This document shows, one piece after another, positions 6,677-14,124 of a stretch of DNA of 38,633 nucleotides; position 1 is the stretch's first letter; each line of letters starts with the position of its first letter. Made by a program: the position numbers and the translations under genes. The notes under the pieces are model-generated. The model was not told the DNA's origin, ran no database searches, and worked only from the letters and a program-made list of their open reading frames with translations. The DNA lies in IMG/VR virus record IMGVR_UViG_3300036770_003971, positions 1 to 38,633 of that record, one strand, 5' to 3'. Origin of the DNA: a virus.

Positions 6677-6924
6677 CACGCCACCCTCCCGCCGATAAAC
6701 TTGACGTAGCCAAGCGCGGCCTTTTTGCTCGTGTAGTGGATTTTGATACGCTTACCCTCTTTCGTCAGCGCGTGGAGCGCCGACAGACCGATATCGCGCT
6801 TTATTCGCCGGATGATTTCATTCGGGCTGCAAATGTGAAGTTGCTGAGCGTGGCGGGTGGTGATGAATCCGGCGTTGCGGATAAATTCGGCTACAAGTTC
6901 TTCTTGGGTCTGCTTGGTTTTCAT
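6676..6924 (-). CDS. Helix-turn-helix protein, 82 residues
   Basis: ATG at 6924 after ACAGGGGAAA. Residues 8-60 (EELVAEFIRNAGFITTRHAQ...NEIIRRIKRDIG) have the spacing of a helix-turn-helix followed by a basic segment (KRIKIHYTSKKAA). Second gene of the leftward transcript, so possibly a regulator of early genes. Exact family not recognised. Confidence 0.6.
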   Translation of the reverse strand: MKTKQTQEELVAEFIRNAGFITTRHAQQLHICSPNEIIRRIKRDIGLSALHALTKEGKRIKIHYTSKKAALGYVKFIGGRVA

Positions 6925-6936
6925 GGATTTCCCCTG

Positions 6937-7110
6937 TTATGATTGTTTGATATATTCTACCATTGCTTCTTTTACCGCCTTACTGAAAGCCGGATTGTAC
7001 ATATTATTGTAATAGGTCTGCCGAGATATTCCGGCAGCTATACAGGACTTGGATATATTGCCAGTTTCCCGTATAGACTTGATAAACCTTGTTGTCTGCG
7101 TTTTTGTCAT
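6937..7110 (-). CDS. 57-residue helix-turn-helix regulator
   Basis: ATG at 7110 after a strong GGAGG site. The reading MTKTQTTRFIKSIRETGNIS then KSCIAAGISRQTYYNNMYNP is a clear helix-turn-helix: the segment SKSCIAAGISRQTYYNNM has A and G at turn positions and a recognition helix RQTYYNNM. It is the first gene of the leftward transcript and faces the rightward promoter, so it may control the divergent pair. At 57 residues it lacks any cleavage or oligomerisation domain of a CI-type repressor. Confidence 0.72.
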   Translation of the reverse strand: MTKTQTTRFIKSIRETGNISKSCIAAGISRQTYYNNMYNPAFSKAVKEAMVEYIKQS

Positions 7111-7227
7111 GTTTTATCCTCCATGTGACATATTCAAGCATATAAAAATTATTTTGGCAAGTGTCTTGACAGATTATTTTTATCGGTCTATTCTGTAACC
7201 GTACCAATCAACTAACAGGGGAACACA
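7111..7227. promoter_or_regulatory. Divergent early control region
   Basis: An AT-rich 117-bp gap between the leftward helix-turn-helix gene and the rightward operon. It contains a clear rightward promoter (7166-7194). TGTCTTGACA at 7162-7171 has dyad symmetry (TGTC-TT-GACA) covering the -35 box and a related TGTGACA lies at 7126-7132, so both could be operator half-sites. A leftward promoter must lie here too, but no good match stands out. Confidence 0.6.
7166..7194 (+). promoter_or_regulatory. Rightward early sigma70 promoter
   Basis: TTGACA at 7166-7171, a 17-bp AT-rich spacer and TATTCT at 7189-7194, followed by the AACAGGGGAA ribosome site and the ATG at 7228. Confidence 0.8.
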
Positions 7228-7410
7228 ATGAACATCATCCAGCGTGAACTGAACATAGCTATTGACGACTACCAATGCGCCCGTCGCTGCTTGGCTGCGT
7301 CGAACGGAACGCAACACATGAAAGCCGACTCGATGGCCTATCTTAACCGCGCCCGCGCCAGACTGATGAATCTGGTCAAGGCAACTAACGTGATATTGGG
7401 GAGAGTGTGA
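7228..7410 (+). CDS. Hypothetical 60-residue protein, first rightward gene
   Basis: ATG at 7228 after AACAGGGGAA. Mostly helical (ELNIAIDDYQCARRCLAAS, YLNRARARLMNLVKATNVI). No family recognised. Stop overlaps the next start. Confidence 0.65.
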   Translation: MNIIQRELNIAIDDYQCARRCLAASNGTQHMKADSMAYLNRARARLMNLVKATNVILGRV

Positions 7411-7811
7411 TGACAATCGACGAACAGATAGCAGTGCTTCAGGCGTACAAGGCGGGGAAGCGGATTGATTGGCATACTCCAGGGCATAAAATTAGCGGTC
7501 AGTTTGATATTGGCTGTTTCGGGTGCGGTGATACGCAGCGTTTTGACTTCTTAAACAATATCTACAAAATCGCGCCCTCTTTCATCATAGTCAACGGCGT
7601 TGAGGTTCCTGAGCCGGTGAGGGTGATGCCGGAATTTGGCGCTGATGTTTTTATTGTGGACGGCACGGTAGAAAAAGGGGTTCTTTGCGTGGGGAGACAT
7701 ACGGAATCACGCTATCAGAACGTAGCGTTTGCAAATGGCCTCATGCACCTTACCGAAGCCGCCGCCCGTCAGCATTATGAGGCGTTAATCCTGCCGAGTA
7801 AACAGAAATGA
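7410..7811 (+). CDS. Hypothetical 133-residue protein
   Basis: ATG at 7410 inside TGATG; a GTG at 7407 is an alternative. A phage-type sequence starting MTIDEQIAVLQAYKAGKRID, with a GCFGCGD motif near residue 36 and a beta-rich second half (FIIVNGVEVPEP, ADVFIVDGT). No function recognised. Coupled to both neighbours. Confidence 0.65.
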   Translation: MTIDEQIAVLQAYKAGKRIDWHTPGHKISGQFDIGCFGCGDTQRFDFLNNIYKIAPSFIIVNGVEVPEPVRVMPEFGADVFIVDGTVEKGVLCVGRHTESRYQNVAFANGLMHLTEAAARQHYEALILPSKQK

Positions 7812-7960
7812 TTAAGCAAGATTACAAGCCGAAAAACTCCGGCACGAAACTAACAGACCAGCCCGAACAGGCGATATTCAGCAATATTTATTGGGCGGCT
7901 GTTGCATTAATAATCTCCGGCTTTCTGTTTGCGATTGCCGTATTTGGAGTGAACCCATGA
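7808..7960 (+). CDS. 50-residue single-pass membrane protein
   Basis: ATG at 7808 and TGA at 7958, each sharing ATGA with its neighbour. A polar N-terminus (MIKQDYKPKNSGTK) is followed by one membrane helix at residues 30-47 (WAAVALIISGFLFAIAVF). No family recognised. Confidence 0.65.
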   Translation: MIKQDYKPKNSGTKLTDQPEQAIFSNIYWAAVALIISGFLFAIAVFGVNP

Positions 7961-8349
7961 TAAACAACAAACTATGCCCCCGCACCCCGCGTCAGGAACT
8001 CGACGCAATAATCAACGATTTCAAAACACGCGGTCGCGAATGGGAAAACCTTGATATTGAGGAACAACAGGAAATATGCGCCCTCGTTGCTTTGACATGG
8101 AAGCGTGAAACGATAAATGACGTACTGGACAAGGTTGACGCGGTACAGCTTGTCGCCTATATGCGGCATGTTGGAATGTCAAAGGCAAAGGAAAAAGCAG
8201 GCGAATACCTGTTTACCAAGATGCAGGACTTTCTGATGCAATTCGCCGAGCAGGAATATCTGGATAACCCGACGACGATTGACGAGGGCGACCGGATAGA
8301 CCAGGCATACGACCGTTTCCGCGACAACGAAATGATGAGGGATATGTGA
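7957..8349 (+). CDS. Hypothetical helical 130-residue protein
   Basis: The ATG at 7957 (MINNKLCPRTPRQELDAIIN) is chosen over an upstream frame extension because it overlaps the previous stop. Helical and acidic, ending DQAYDRFRDNEMMRDM. Sits directly before the ERF recombinase with a TGATG overlap, so it may belong to the recombination operon. Confidence 0.65.
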   Translation: MINNKLCPRTPRQELDAIINDFKTRGREWENLDIEEQQEICALVALTWKRETINDVLDKVDAVQLVAYMRHVGMSKAKEKAGEYLFTKMQDFLMQFAEQEYLDNPTTIDEGDRIDQAYDRFRDNEMMRDM

Positions 8350-9074
8350 TGAGCAACGAATTGACAGCCGCAAGCAATGTAACAAGTTTTCTGGACGTTA
8401 TCCAACGGGCGGCATCCGACCCTAATATCGACGTTGATAAAATGTCGAAGATTCTGGACATGCAAGAACGCGTACTGAATAAGAACGCCGAGGCCGCTTT
8501 CAACGTGGCAATGTCCGACGCACAAGGCGACATGGGGCAGATAGCCACAGACTCAAATAATCCGCAGACGCGCAGCAAATACGCCAGTTATGGCAAGCTG
8601 GACAGCGTTTTAAGACCTATTTATACGAGGCATGGGTTTTCCCTTAGCTTCGACACCGGCGAACCGCTACGCGAGGATTACATCCGTATCTTGTGCCATG
8701 TATCGCATAAGGGCGGACATAGCCGGACATACAAGGCGGATATGCCAGCAGACGGAAAAGGCGCAAAGGGCGGTGATGTAATGACCAAGACTCACGCATC
8801 TGGCGCGGCCATGTCCTACGGTATGCGCTACCTGTTGAAACTGATATTCAACGTGGCAATCGGCGAGAACGACACGGACGGCAACGCACCAAAGGAAAGG
8901 GTGCAGTATGTGTCCGAGGAACAGCAAGCCAACTTACAGGCGTTAATTGATGAAGTTGGGGAAGCCGGGAAGCAAGCATTATTTGACTGGCTCAAGATAA
9001 CCGATTTGTCAGACGTTCCGGCAAAGAACTATAACCAAGCCGTTGCCGGACTGGAAAAGCGGAGGAAGTTATGA
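8349..9074 (+). CDS. erf: ERF-family single-strand annealing protein
   Basis: 241 residues from the ATG at 8349. Residues about 38-165 match the ERF core: a helical start (ERVLNKNAEAAFNVAMSDAQ), then SKYASYGKLDSVLRPIYTRHGFSLSF, then a strand-rich part and the HASGAAMSYGMRYLLKLIFN segment with the conserved S/G-MRY-L. ERF proteins such as P22 Erf form rings on single-stranded DNA and promote annealing, including circularisation of terminally redundant DNA. The last 60 residues look like a separate helical tail. Works with the exonuclease and SSB-like genes that follow. Confidence 0.88.
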   Translation: MSNELTAASNVTSFLDVIQRAASDPNIDVDKMSKILDMQERVLNKNAEAAFNVAMSDAQGDMGQIATDSNNPQTRSKYASYGKLDSVLRPIYTRHGFSLSFDTGEPLREDYIRILCHVSHKGGHSRTYKADMPADGKGAKGGDVMTKTHASGAAMSYGMRYLLKLIFNVAIGENDTDGNAPKERVQYVSEEQQANLQALIDEVGEAGKQALFDWLKITDLSDVPAKNYNQAVAGLEKRRKL

Positions 9075-9691
9075 TTGAGCAAGGATCCCCGGAATGGTTT
9101 GCGCAGCGTCTAGGAAAGGTCACGGCCTCCCGTGTCGCTGACGTTATCGCCAAGACAAAAACGGGCTACGGCGCGTCGCGGAAGAATTACCTTGCGCAAC
9201 TGGTCTGCGAGGTTATGACCGGCCAATCGAAGGACAGCTACACCAACGCGGCTATGCAGTGGGGTATCGACAAAGAGCCTGAAGCTAAGGCCGCTTATTC
9301 TTTCTTTACGGGCAATGACGTTGTAAGCGCGGAGTTTGTCCAGCATCCAGCCATACCAGCCGCAGGCGCATCGCCAGACGGCTATATCGGGGAAGATGGA
9401 TTGATTGAGGTCAAATGTCCTAACACAGCTACACACATTGAAACCCTGATAACCGGAACTGTGGACGGAAAGTACATCACTCAAATGCAGTGGCAAATGG
9501 CTTGCACTGGTCGCCAGTGGTGCGATTTCGTCAGCTTTGACCCGCGTATGCCGCCTGAGTTGTCGCTGTTTGTGAAGCGGGTTGAGCGCGACCAGAACAC
9601 GATTAACGAGCTGAGCCGGGAAGTGCTGTCATTCCTGAATGAACTGAACGACACGATAGATAAATTAAACAAGATAAAGGAAGCCGCATAA
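9071..9691 (+). CDS. YqaJ/lambda-Exo-type recombination exonuclease
   Basis: 206 residues, ATG overlapping the ERF stop (ATGA). The PD-(D/E)xK core is visible: SPEWFAQRLGKVTASRV at the start, then WGIDKEPEAKAAYSFFTG, then the active-site ASPDGYIGEDGLIEVKCPN (D of SPDG, E and K of EVK) and YITQMQWQMACTGRQWCDFV. These enzymes degrade the 5' strand from duplex ends and load the annealing partner. The pairing with ERF makes a complete two-part recombination system of the Red/RecET type. Confidence 0.9.
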   Translation: MIEQGSPEWFAQRLGKVTASRVADVIAKTKTGYGASRKNYLAQLVCEVMTGQSKDSYTNAAMQWGIDKEPEAKAAYSFFTGNDVVSAEFVQHPAIPAAGASPDGYIGEDGLIEVKCPNTATHIETLITGTVDGKYITQMQWQMACTGRQWCDFVSFDPRMPPELSLFVKRVERDQNTINELSREVLSFLNELNDTIDKLNKIKEAA

Positions 9692-9997
9692 ATGAACGAC
9701 AAAACAAAGGAATTTCCCAAAGGCTTAATAGTCAAGCCGCCGCGTGACGGTTCGCCGGACTTCGTGAAGCTGTCTATCAGTATCAAGATAGGCGAGTTTC
9801 AGGATTTTCTATCAACCAAACAGACTGAATGGCTCAATATCGACGTGAAGCAATCGAAAGACGGCAAGATGTACGCCGAGGTCAATAACTGGAAGCCCGA
9901 CGCCAGCAAGCAGAGGCACAACCAGGCTAAGGCGGATGGGTATGCGCCGGAGAAAAAGGCGTTTGTTGATGATGATTTAGATTCCGTGCCCTTTTGA
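9692..9997 (+). CDS. Single-stranded-DNA-binding-like protein with acidic tip
   Basis: 101 residues, starting one base after the exonuclease stop. A beta-rich middle (KLSISIKIGEFQDFL...TEWLNIDVKQSKDGKMYAEV) fits a small OB-type domain. The end VDDDLDSVPF resembles the acidic (D/E)xDxPF tip of SSB that recruits partner proteins. Placement after an annealing protein and exonuclease supports an SSB role. The OB fold itself is inferred. Confidence 0.6.
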   Translation: MNDKTKEFPKGLIVKPPRDGSPDFVKLSISIKIGEFQDFLSTKQTEWLNIDVKQSKDGKMYAEVNNWKPDASKQRHNQAKADGYAPEKKAFVDDDLDSVPF

Positions 9998-10006
9998 GGT
10001 CACCCC

Positions 10007-10423
10007 ATGACCGACATAGACAAGATAGCGAGAGCGCACGAACTGGATGAAAATTCCGCTGCGATTAACTGCGACCTGCATACACGCAGAATCCTTGACC
10101 GCGAATCCGCCTTCATCGCAAAGGTGCGTGAGTTGGAGAAAGCCGCCGCAAAGTTTCACGAGGACTACCGGACGCAGCTTAACGAGATAGTGCGCTGCCA
10201 CGACAAAATCACGCAACTGGAGAAGGATAAGGCGGGGCTGGTGGAGGCTGAAAAGCGATACGCTGCCGCGTTTGTCAGGATTGCGCAGGCTCACGGGATA
10301 ACCTCGCCCATGCAGTTGATTGGAAAGGCTGTAGACGATAACGAAAATTATGCGGAAATATTGGCGCGAGTTGTTGAGTCTAAAATGGATTCAATCAAAC
10401 AACACGGAGGCGAACATGAGTGA
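10007..10423 (+). CDS. Hypothetical coiled-coil protein, 138 residues
   Basis: ATG at 10007 after TTTTGAGGTC. Residues 35-90 are a likely coiled coil (KVRELEKAAAKFHEDYRTQL, DKITQLEKDKAGLVEAEKRY). No family recognised. Its stop overlaps the next gene. Confidence 0.7.
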   Translation: MTDIDKIARAHELDENSAAINCDLHTRRILDRESAFIAKVRELEKAAAKFHEDYRTQLNEIVRCHDKITQLEKDKAGLVEAEKRYAAAFVRIAQAHGITSPMQLIGKAVDDNENYAEILARVVESKMDSIKQHGGEHE

Positions 10424-10778
10424 TACGCCGAGAACTGACTATCTGCAAAATTACGTTAAGCTGCCAGAGGATTTAGCCACCCACGCAATGAACCTTGAGA
10501 CTTTATGTAAGCAGCTCGAACGCGAAATCACCACCCTCCGCCAACAGCTTGCAGACATGACGGCAAGGGCGGAAGAGGCGGAGAGGAAGCTGATAAACCC
10601 GGATGTTGAGAAAGTGGCGAGGGTATTCCATGACGCCTATGAGGATGCCGCGCTGAGACACGGATGGAAAACGCAGGACAGTTGCAGGGTCCCGTTTGAA
10701 TCGCTGCCAGTAGCAAACAAGGCCGCAATGCTGGCCGCCACCCAATCCGCCATTCAAGCCCTTGAGGGCACGAAATGA
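10416..10778 (+). CDS. Hypothetical coiled-coil protein, 120 residues
   Basis: The ATG at 10416 (MSDTPRTDYLQNYVKLPEDL) with GGAGG ten bases upstream is preferred over the longer frame beginning at 10350. The MSDTPRTD opening is frequent among phage ead/ea-type accessory proteins. Residues 28-62 form a coiled coil (CKQLEREITTLRQQLADMTA). The rest is helical. Function unknown. Confidence 0.7.
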   Translation: MSDTPRTDYLQNYVKLPEDLATHAMNLETLCKQLEREITTLRQQLADMTARAEEAERKLINPDVEKVARVFHDAYEDAALRHGWKTQDSCRVPFESLPVANKAAMLAATQSAIQALEGTK

Positions 10779-10942
10779 AAGTATTTGAACTAATAGAAGC
10801 GCTCCAGAAATTTGACAAGGACAGCGCAGTAGCTATTGATGACGCCGACACGGACTGGCTGTTAAATATCACTTCGATACGCGAGAAAAAAGGCGTCGTC
10901 AGCATTCACGGCGAATATACCGATTTGATTGATGACGTATAG
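10775..10942 (+). CDS. Hypothetical 55-residue acidic protein
   Basis: ATG overlaps the previous stop (ATGA). Starts MKVFELIEALQKFDKDSAVA and has many Asp (DDADTDW, DLIDDV). The pattern resembles small phage proteins of unknown role. Confidence 0.6.
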   Translation: MKVFELIEALQKFDKDSAVAIDDADTDWLLNITSIREKKGVVSIHGEYTDLIDDV

Positions 10943-10950
10943 GAGACGAA

Positions 10951-11058
10951 ATGAACGACTACCGCAAATCCGCTGCCGCCCTCTGGCAACTACTGAAAAT
11001 GTCGGTTTTGCTGAATGTGGTGCTGTTTGTGGCGCTGATTATTAACGCCACGGGTTAA
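10951..11058 (+). CDS. 35-residue membrane peptide, last rightward gene
   Basis: ATG at 10951 after TAGGAGACGAA. A basic N-terminus and one membrane helix at residues 16-32 (MSVLLNVVLFVALIINA). Its last 17 bases overlap the end of the convergent minus-strand gene. Confidence 0.5.
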   Translation: MNDYRKSAAALWQLLKMSVLLNVVLFVALIINATG

Positions 11059-11317
11059 ACGTCTCTTCATTTGTGGCGTTTCTGGCCTCCCAGAACTCAC
11101 AGTGGCCTTTATCCAGCCAGTCAAGGGTATCGACCAGCCATTTGCCCTTGCCGTCACGGTGGCGATTTAAACGGCCTGAAATCGTCTCTCTGGGGCTTCC
11201 GCCGGACAGGGTGTTGAGTAGCTGGTCGATGACTAAAAACGGGTAAATCACAGCCAGGTTGAGTATAAACTTGGTTATCCAGTGGAAATGGTAGATTTTG
11301 GAGAGGAACGCGCTCAT
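11042..11317 (-). CDS. Hypothetical 91-residue protein, last late gene
   Basis: ATG at 11317 overlaps the previous stop (ATATGA). Residues 14-35 (ITKFILNLAVIYPFLVIDQL) are a hydrophobic stretch; the rest is polar with several Trp. Probably membrane-associated. No family recognised. Confidence 0.6.
   Translation of the reverse strand: MSAFLSKIYHFHWITKFILNLAVIYPFLVIDQLLNTLSGGSPRETISGRLNRHRDGKGKWLVDTLDWLDKGHCEFWEARNATNEETFNPWR
11044..11080. repeat. Inverted repeat at the convergent gene ends
   Basis: AACGCCAC (11044-11051) and GTGGCGTT (11073-11080) pair perfectly with a 21-nt loop. It lies where the rightward operon and the leftward late operon meet, so it could act as a weak two-way terminator, but there is no U-run on either side. 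Confidence 0.35.
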
Positions 11318-11511
11318 ATATCAAAATCCTCCGGTTTAGCTGCCAGTCGGTCGGCTTTCTGTTTTTCGCCCCTTGCCACCATGCTTTTCAGCTCATTAAT
11401 GAGATGCTGCCTCACATCTGCGATAGTAGGCCGGATTCCGGTCAGTTCCTCGACCGCATCCGCCAGTCTAGTTGCCTTCGCGTTGGTTAAATCGATTGTA
11501 ATAGTCGGCAT
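11314..11511 (-). CDS. Hypothetical 65-residue protein
   Basis: The ATG at 11511 ([20 protein letters not shown]) overlaps the fibre stop as TAATG and is preferred to an upstream start at 11538. A short strand followed by helices, a layout seen in small DNA-binding or chaperone proteins. Placed after the fibre genes, a fibre-assembly role is possible. No family recognised. Confidence 0.6.
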   Translation of the reverse strand: MPTITIDLTNAKATRLADAVEELTGIRPTIADVRQHLINELKSMVARGEKQKADRLAAKPEDFDI

Positions 11512-12908
11512 TAAATCACTCCTTGCATGATAACCCAATTCGTCCCATCAGAAACGCATGTCGCCCACCGTCCAGCATTAGCCGAAAGGATAGCCGTCCC
11601 CGCCACGCCGCCGCCCAAAGGCACGACATTCGATGAAGCGCTGTTTAATTGCTGGCCTTGATAGTTCTGGAACATAACCTCTCTACCCGTCCACGACGAA
11701 GCCGCCGGAAGCGTAACCGTACAAGCCGAGCCGGATTTATTGTTGATTACCCAACTTTCTGTCGCCGCAAGGGTAAAGTCCCCCGTCTTGGTTACGGGTG
11801 CACCGCGCCCAAATGAGCCGGTTATATCAACGGTATTTATCGGGGCAGTTGTTGACCCGAAGCGGGTTGCGCCTTTAAACGCATTATTCGCCGTTCCGGT
11901 GTGGAGGAAGCCCCAAGCACCGGTGCCGCTGTTTTGCTGAGACCTGTACGAGACTGTCAGCGTAGGCGAAACGGTCATGTTCTCCGCATTAAACCCTATC
12001 GCATTAGTTACTAGGCTTGCGTGACCGAGATTTCCCGAATTAAATCCGGTTAATGTTGTGATTGCGCCTGTGCTGCTTAATGTTGGGGCAAGCGCGGAAT
12101 AAGCAGAGCCAGTAGTAACATTCCCCGTATTAACTACATTAACAGCTGCCTGAAGCGCCCTTGCGGTTGTGATGTTGCCAGTGTCATTAACGCCACAAGC
12201 ATAGGCCGCGCCGATAGCGAGCGTGGTTGTATTGCTTGAAAAAGATGTGGCGGTAAATGTCGCCCCACGGATTTCAGCAACCGCATTTGCGCCAAGACTA
12301 GCCACATCATACCGCCACGCTCTCAGCAGGGTTCCGCCACCAGCGTCTCCGGTAAACGTCATGTTATTCTGAACAGGAACGACATTTCCCGTTGCCGCCG
12401 TACCTACGGCACGAGTAGCAACATAATTACTACCTATCGTCCACGTTCCCGCGTTTATCGTCAGCGTGTCGGCTGAGGTGTCTCCGAGGGTGGTGTTGCC
12501 GGTTGAGGTGAGGTCTGCACAAGTCACGTTTCCAGTCGTATTTATTGTAACCGACGGCGATATTCTCATCACGCCGCCCGATACCTGAAAGTCGGCCACT
12601 TCTAAGGCCGTCCCGACAAACTCCGATCCGTTACCCACCAGAATGACGTTATTGGTCGGGGTAACGCCTGAAATAGCATCTAATGCAGCGTCATAGGCCT
12701 GAACGTCTACTCCAATCTCAAGGCCGAGATTATTCCTTGCATCAGCGGCATTGTCTGCCCCTGTCCCGCCGTCTGTGACAGGCAAGCCGTCGGATGACCC
12801 GTCCGCCCCCATCAGTTTAACCCACATCAGGCGGATGACCTCGACTAACCGTCTGTTAAAGTCCGGCGTGTTTGGGTTCAGCGGCGGCGGGTTTATTTTA
12901 ATCGTCAT
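11511..12908 (-). CDS. Tail fibre or spike protein, 465 residues
   Basis: ATG at 12908 overlaps the previous gene end. An N-terminal anchor of about 45 residues ([20 protein letters not shown]) is followed by the fibre motif [20 protein letters not shown] at 42-62. A long Thr/Asn/Gly-rich region with short strands follows ([31 protein letters not shown]), then a C-terminal domain ending NWVIMQGVI. The GGTG..A.AR.NLG motif is typical of phage tail fibres and also occurs in the neighbour at 12905-13882. Likely host recognition. Confidence 0.78.
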   Translation of the reverse strand: MTIKINPPPLNPNTPDFNRRLVEVIRLMWVKLMGADGSSDGLPVTDGGTGADNAADARNNLGLEIGVDVQAYDAALDAISGVTPTNNVILVGNGSEFVGTALEVADFQVSGGVMRISPSVTINTTGNVTCADLTSTGNTTLGDTSADTLTINAGTWTIGSNYVATRAVGTAATGNVVPVQNNMTFTGDAGGGTLLRAWRYDVASLGANAVAEIRGATFTATSFSSNTTTLAIGAAYACGVNDTGNITTARALQAAVNVVNTGNVTTGSAYSALAPTLSSTGAITTLTGFNSGNLGHASLVTNAIGFNAENMTVSPTLTVSYRSQQNSGTGAWGFLHTGTANNAFKGATRFGSTTAPINTVDITGSFGRGAPVTKTGDFTLAATESWVINNKSGSACTVTLPAASSWTGREVMFQNYQGQQLNSASSNVVPLGGGVAGTAILSANAGRWATCVSDGTNWVIMQGVI

Positions 12909-13882
12909 GCGGTTTTATACGACCCGATAAAGACCAGATCGCCGTCTGCTGATAATTGCGCGGCTGTCATTGTGGAGGCGCCTCCGGTTGAGTTCCACGC
13001 GATCAAAACAATCTCAGTAGACGCGGATTCAATCTCTCCAGTGATACACGTTCCGGCTGTGACGTTTAAGTTTGAGGCGGCGACGCAAGTAATACCGCCA
13101 GCTATACCGGCGGATGCTGAGGCCGCCGCAGGCAATCCGGTTATTTTAATCGCCCCCGAAAGACTGCCGAGACTTGAAGCCTCAAGCCTACCATTCAGAA
13201 ACATGCGGTTATGTATCTTTGTGTATTCACAGGTTGACTGCACCAGCGTCGCGTCTGTGTTAGTCCCGTCTGAAAGCACCATTGTGAAGCTGCCAGTCGT
13301 AACAGTTGGAACAGTCGCCCCCGCCGAGGTAATCGCGCCTGTGATGGTCAAGGCGGCAAATGTTGGGCTATCCGTCGCCCCTACCCCGAGCGCTTCCGCT
13401 GCATCTGCTGCCGTTGTTGACCCCGTCCCGCCCTTTGCCACGGGAACGGTATTTTCAATCGCTACCGTGCCGAGGCCGAGATTGGTTCTGGCTGTTGATG
13501 CGTCGCTCGCCCCGGTTCCGCCGTTGGTAACAGCCAAATCCGCGCCAGACCAGTTATCGTTATTAATGGTTGACAAGAACGGGGAGAGTCCGTCAATCGT
13601 CCAAACAGCGCCAGAATTAGCGTCTGCCGCCGCCTGAGTCGGGTACAATGACAACTTGAAAGCCCGGTCTATATGAGGAATTACCACATTACCAGAGACT
13701 TCCGGTTCGCCTCTGGCGTTTAAAGTGATTGTATTTGCGGTCGTTCCTCCGGTATTATCGGTGGCGAAAGGTGTTGCCGTGCTGCTGGCGGCAATATAGG
13801 CTTTCAGGACATAGCCGGACGCAAGAGCGCCTGTACTGGTCTGATATTGCGGGACGTGTAAACTTATTGGATTCCAGGCCAT
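12905..13882 (-). CDS. Tail fibre-like protein, 325 residues
   Basis: ATG at 13882. An N-terminal virion-binding domain ([20 protein letters not shown]) resembles the heads of podovirus fibre and tailspike proteins. Two GGTG motifs follow: [20 protein letters not shown] near 121-140 and [20 protein letters not shown] near 149-168. A beta-rich C-terminal region ends in [12 protein letters not shown]. Coupled to the second fibre gene. Two successive fibre genes may form a branched or alternative receptor-binding apparatus. Confidence 0.75.
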   Translation of the reverse strand: MAWNPISLHVPQYQTSTGALASGYVLKAYIAASSTATPFATDNTGGTTANTITLNARGEPEVSGNVVIPHIDRAFKLSLYPTQAAADANSGAVWTIDGLSPFLSTINNDNWSGADLAVTNGGTGASDASTARTNLGLGTVAIENTVPVAKGGTGSTTAADAAEALGVGATDSPTFAALTITGAITSAGATVPTVTTGSFTMVLSDGTNTDATLVQSTCEYTKIHNRMFLNGRLEASSLGSLSGAIKITGLPAAASASAGIAGGITCVAASNLNVTAGTCITGEIESASTEIVLIAWNSTGGASTMTAAQLSADGDLVFIGSYKTA

Positions 13883-13902
13883 TTAGATACCTTGAGGTCA
13901 GT

Positions 13903-14124
13903 ATGGTAAAAAAGATAATGGATTTACATGCTTTGGTTTGGCTGGTAACAATGGTGATAATTGTTGTTACTTACATCACAGCCGATTCAGAAAATCCCGT
14001 ATTCAACGGCGGGTATTATTTTATGAAAACCGTCACGATACTGAATATCTATACTTTTTATGTGTGCGTTATATTTATGCTTAGAAAAGCGTTTATCTGC
14101 TTAAAAGAGATTTTATCGACTTGA
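13903..14124 (+). CDS. Plus-strand membrane protein within the late operon (moron candidate)
   Basis: 73 residues from the ATG at 13903, with GAGG seven bases upstream. Two membrane helices: residues 11-27 (LVWLVTMVIIVVTYITA region) and 42-60 (VTILNIYTFYVCVIFMLRK). It sits in the 210-bp gap between two minus-strand genes and its last 32 bases overlap the end of the ejection-protein gene tail to tail. Opposite orientation and an isolated position fit a moron: an accessory gene often expressed alone, sometimes for superinfection exclusion. No family recognised. Confidence 0.6.
   Translation: MVKKIMDLHALVWLVTMVIIVVTYITADSENPVFNGGYYFMKTVTILNIYTFYVCVIFMLRKAFICLKEILST

Noticed and set aside
7004-7207. 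Minus-strand open frame of 67 codons across the early control region
   Set aside because: It overlaps the much better helix-turn-helix gene (6937-7110) in another frame and runs through the promoter region.
8157-8578. Minus-strand open frames opposite the ERF operon
   Set aside because: Shadows of well-supported plus-strand genes.
12972-13637. Plus-strand open frame of 221 codons
   Set aside because: Antisense to a fibre gene with clear GGTG motifs; the long frame comes from its Ala/Thr-rich codons.
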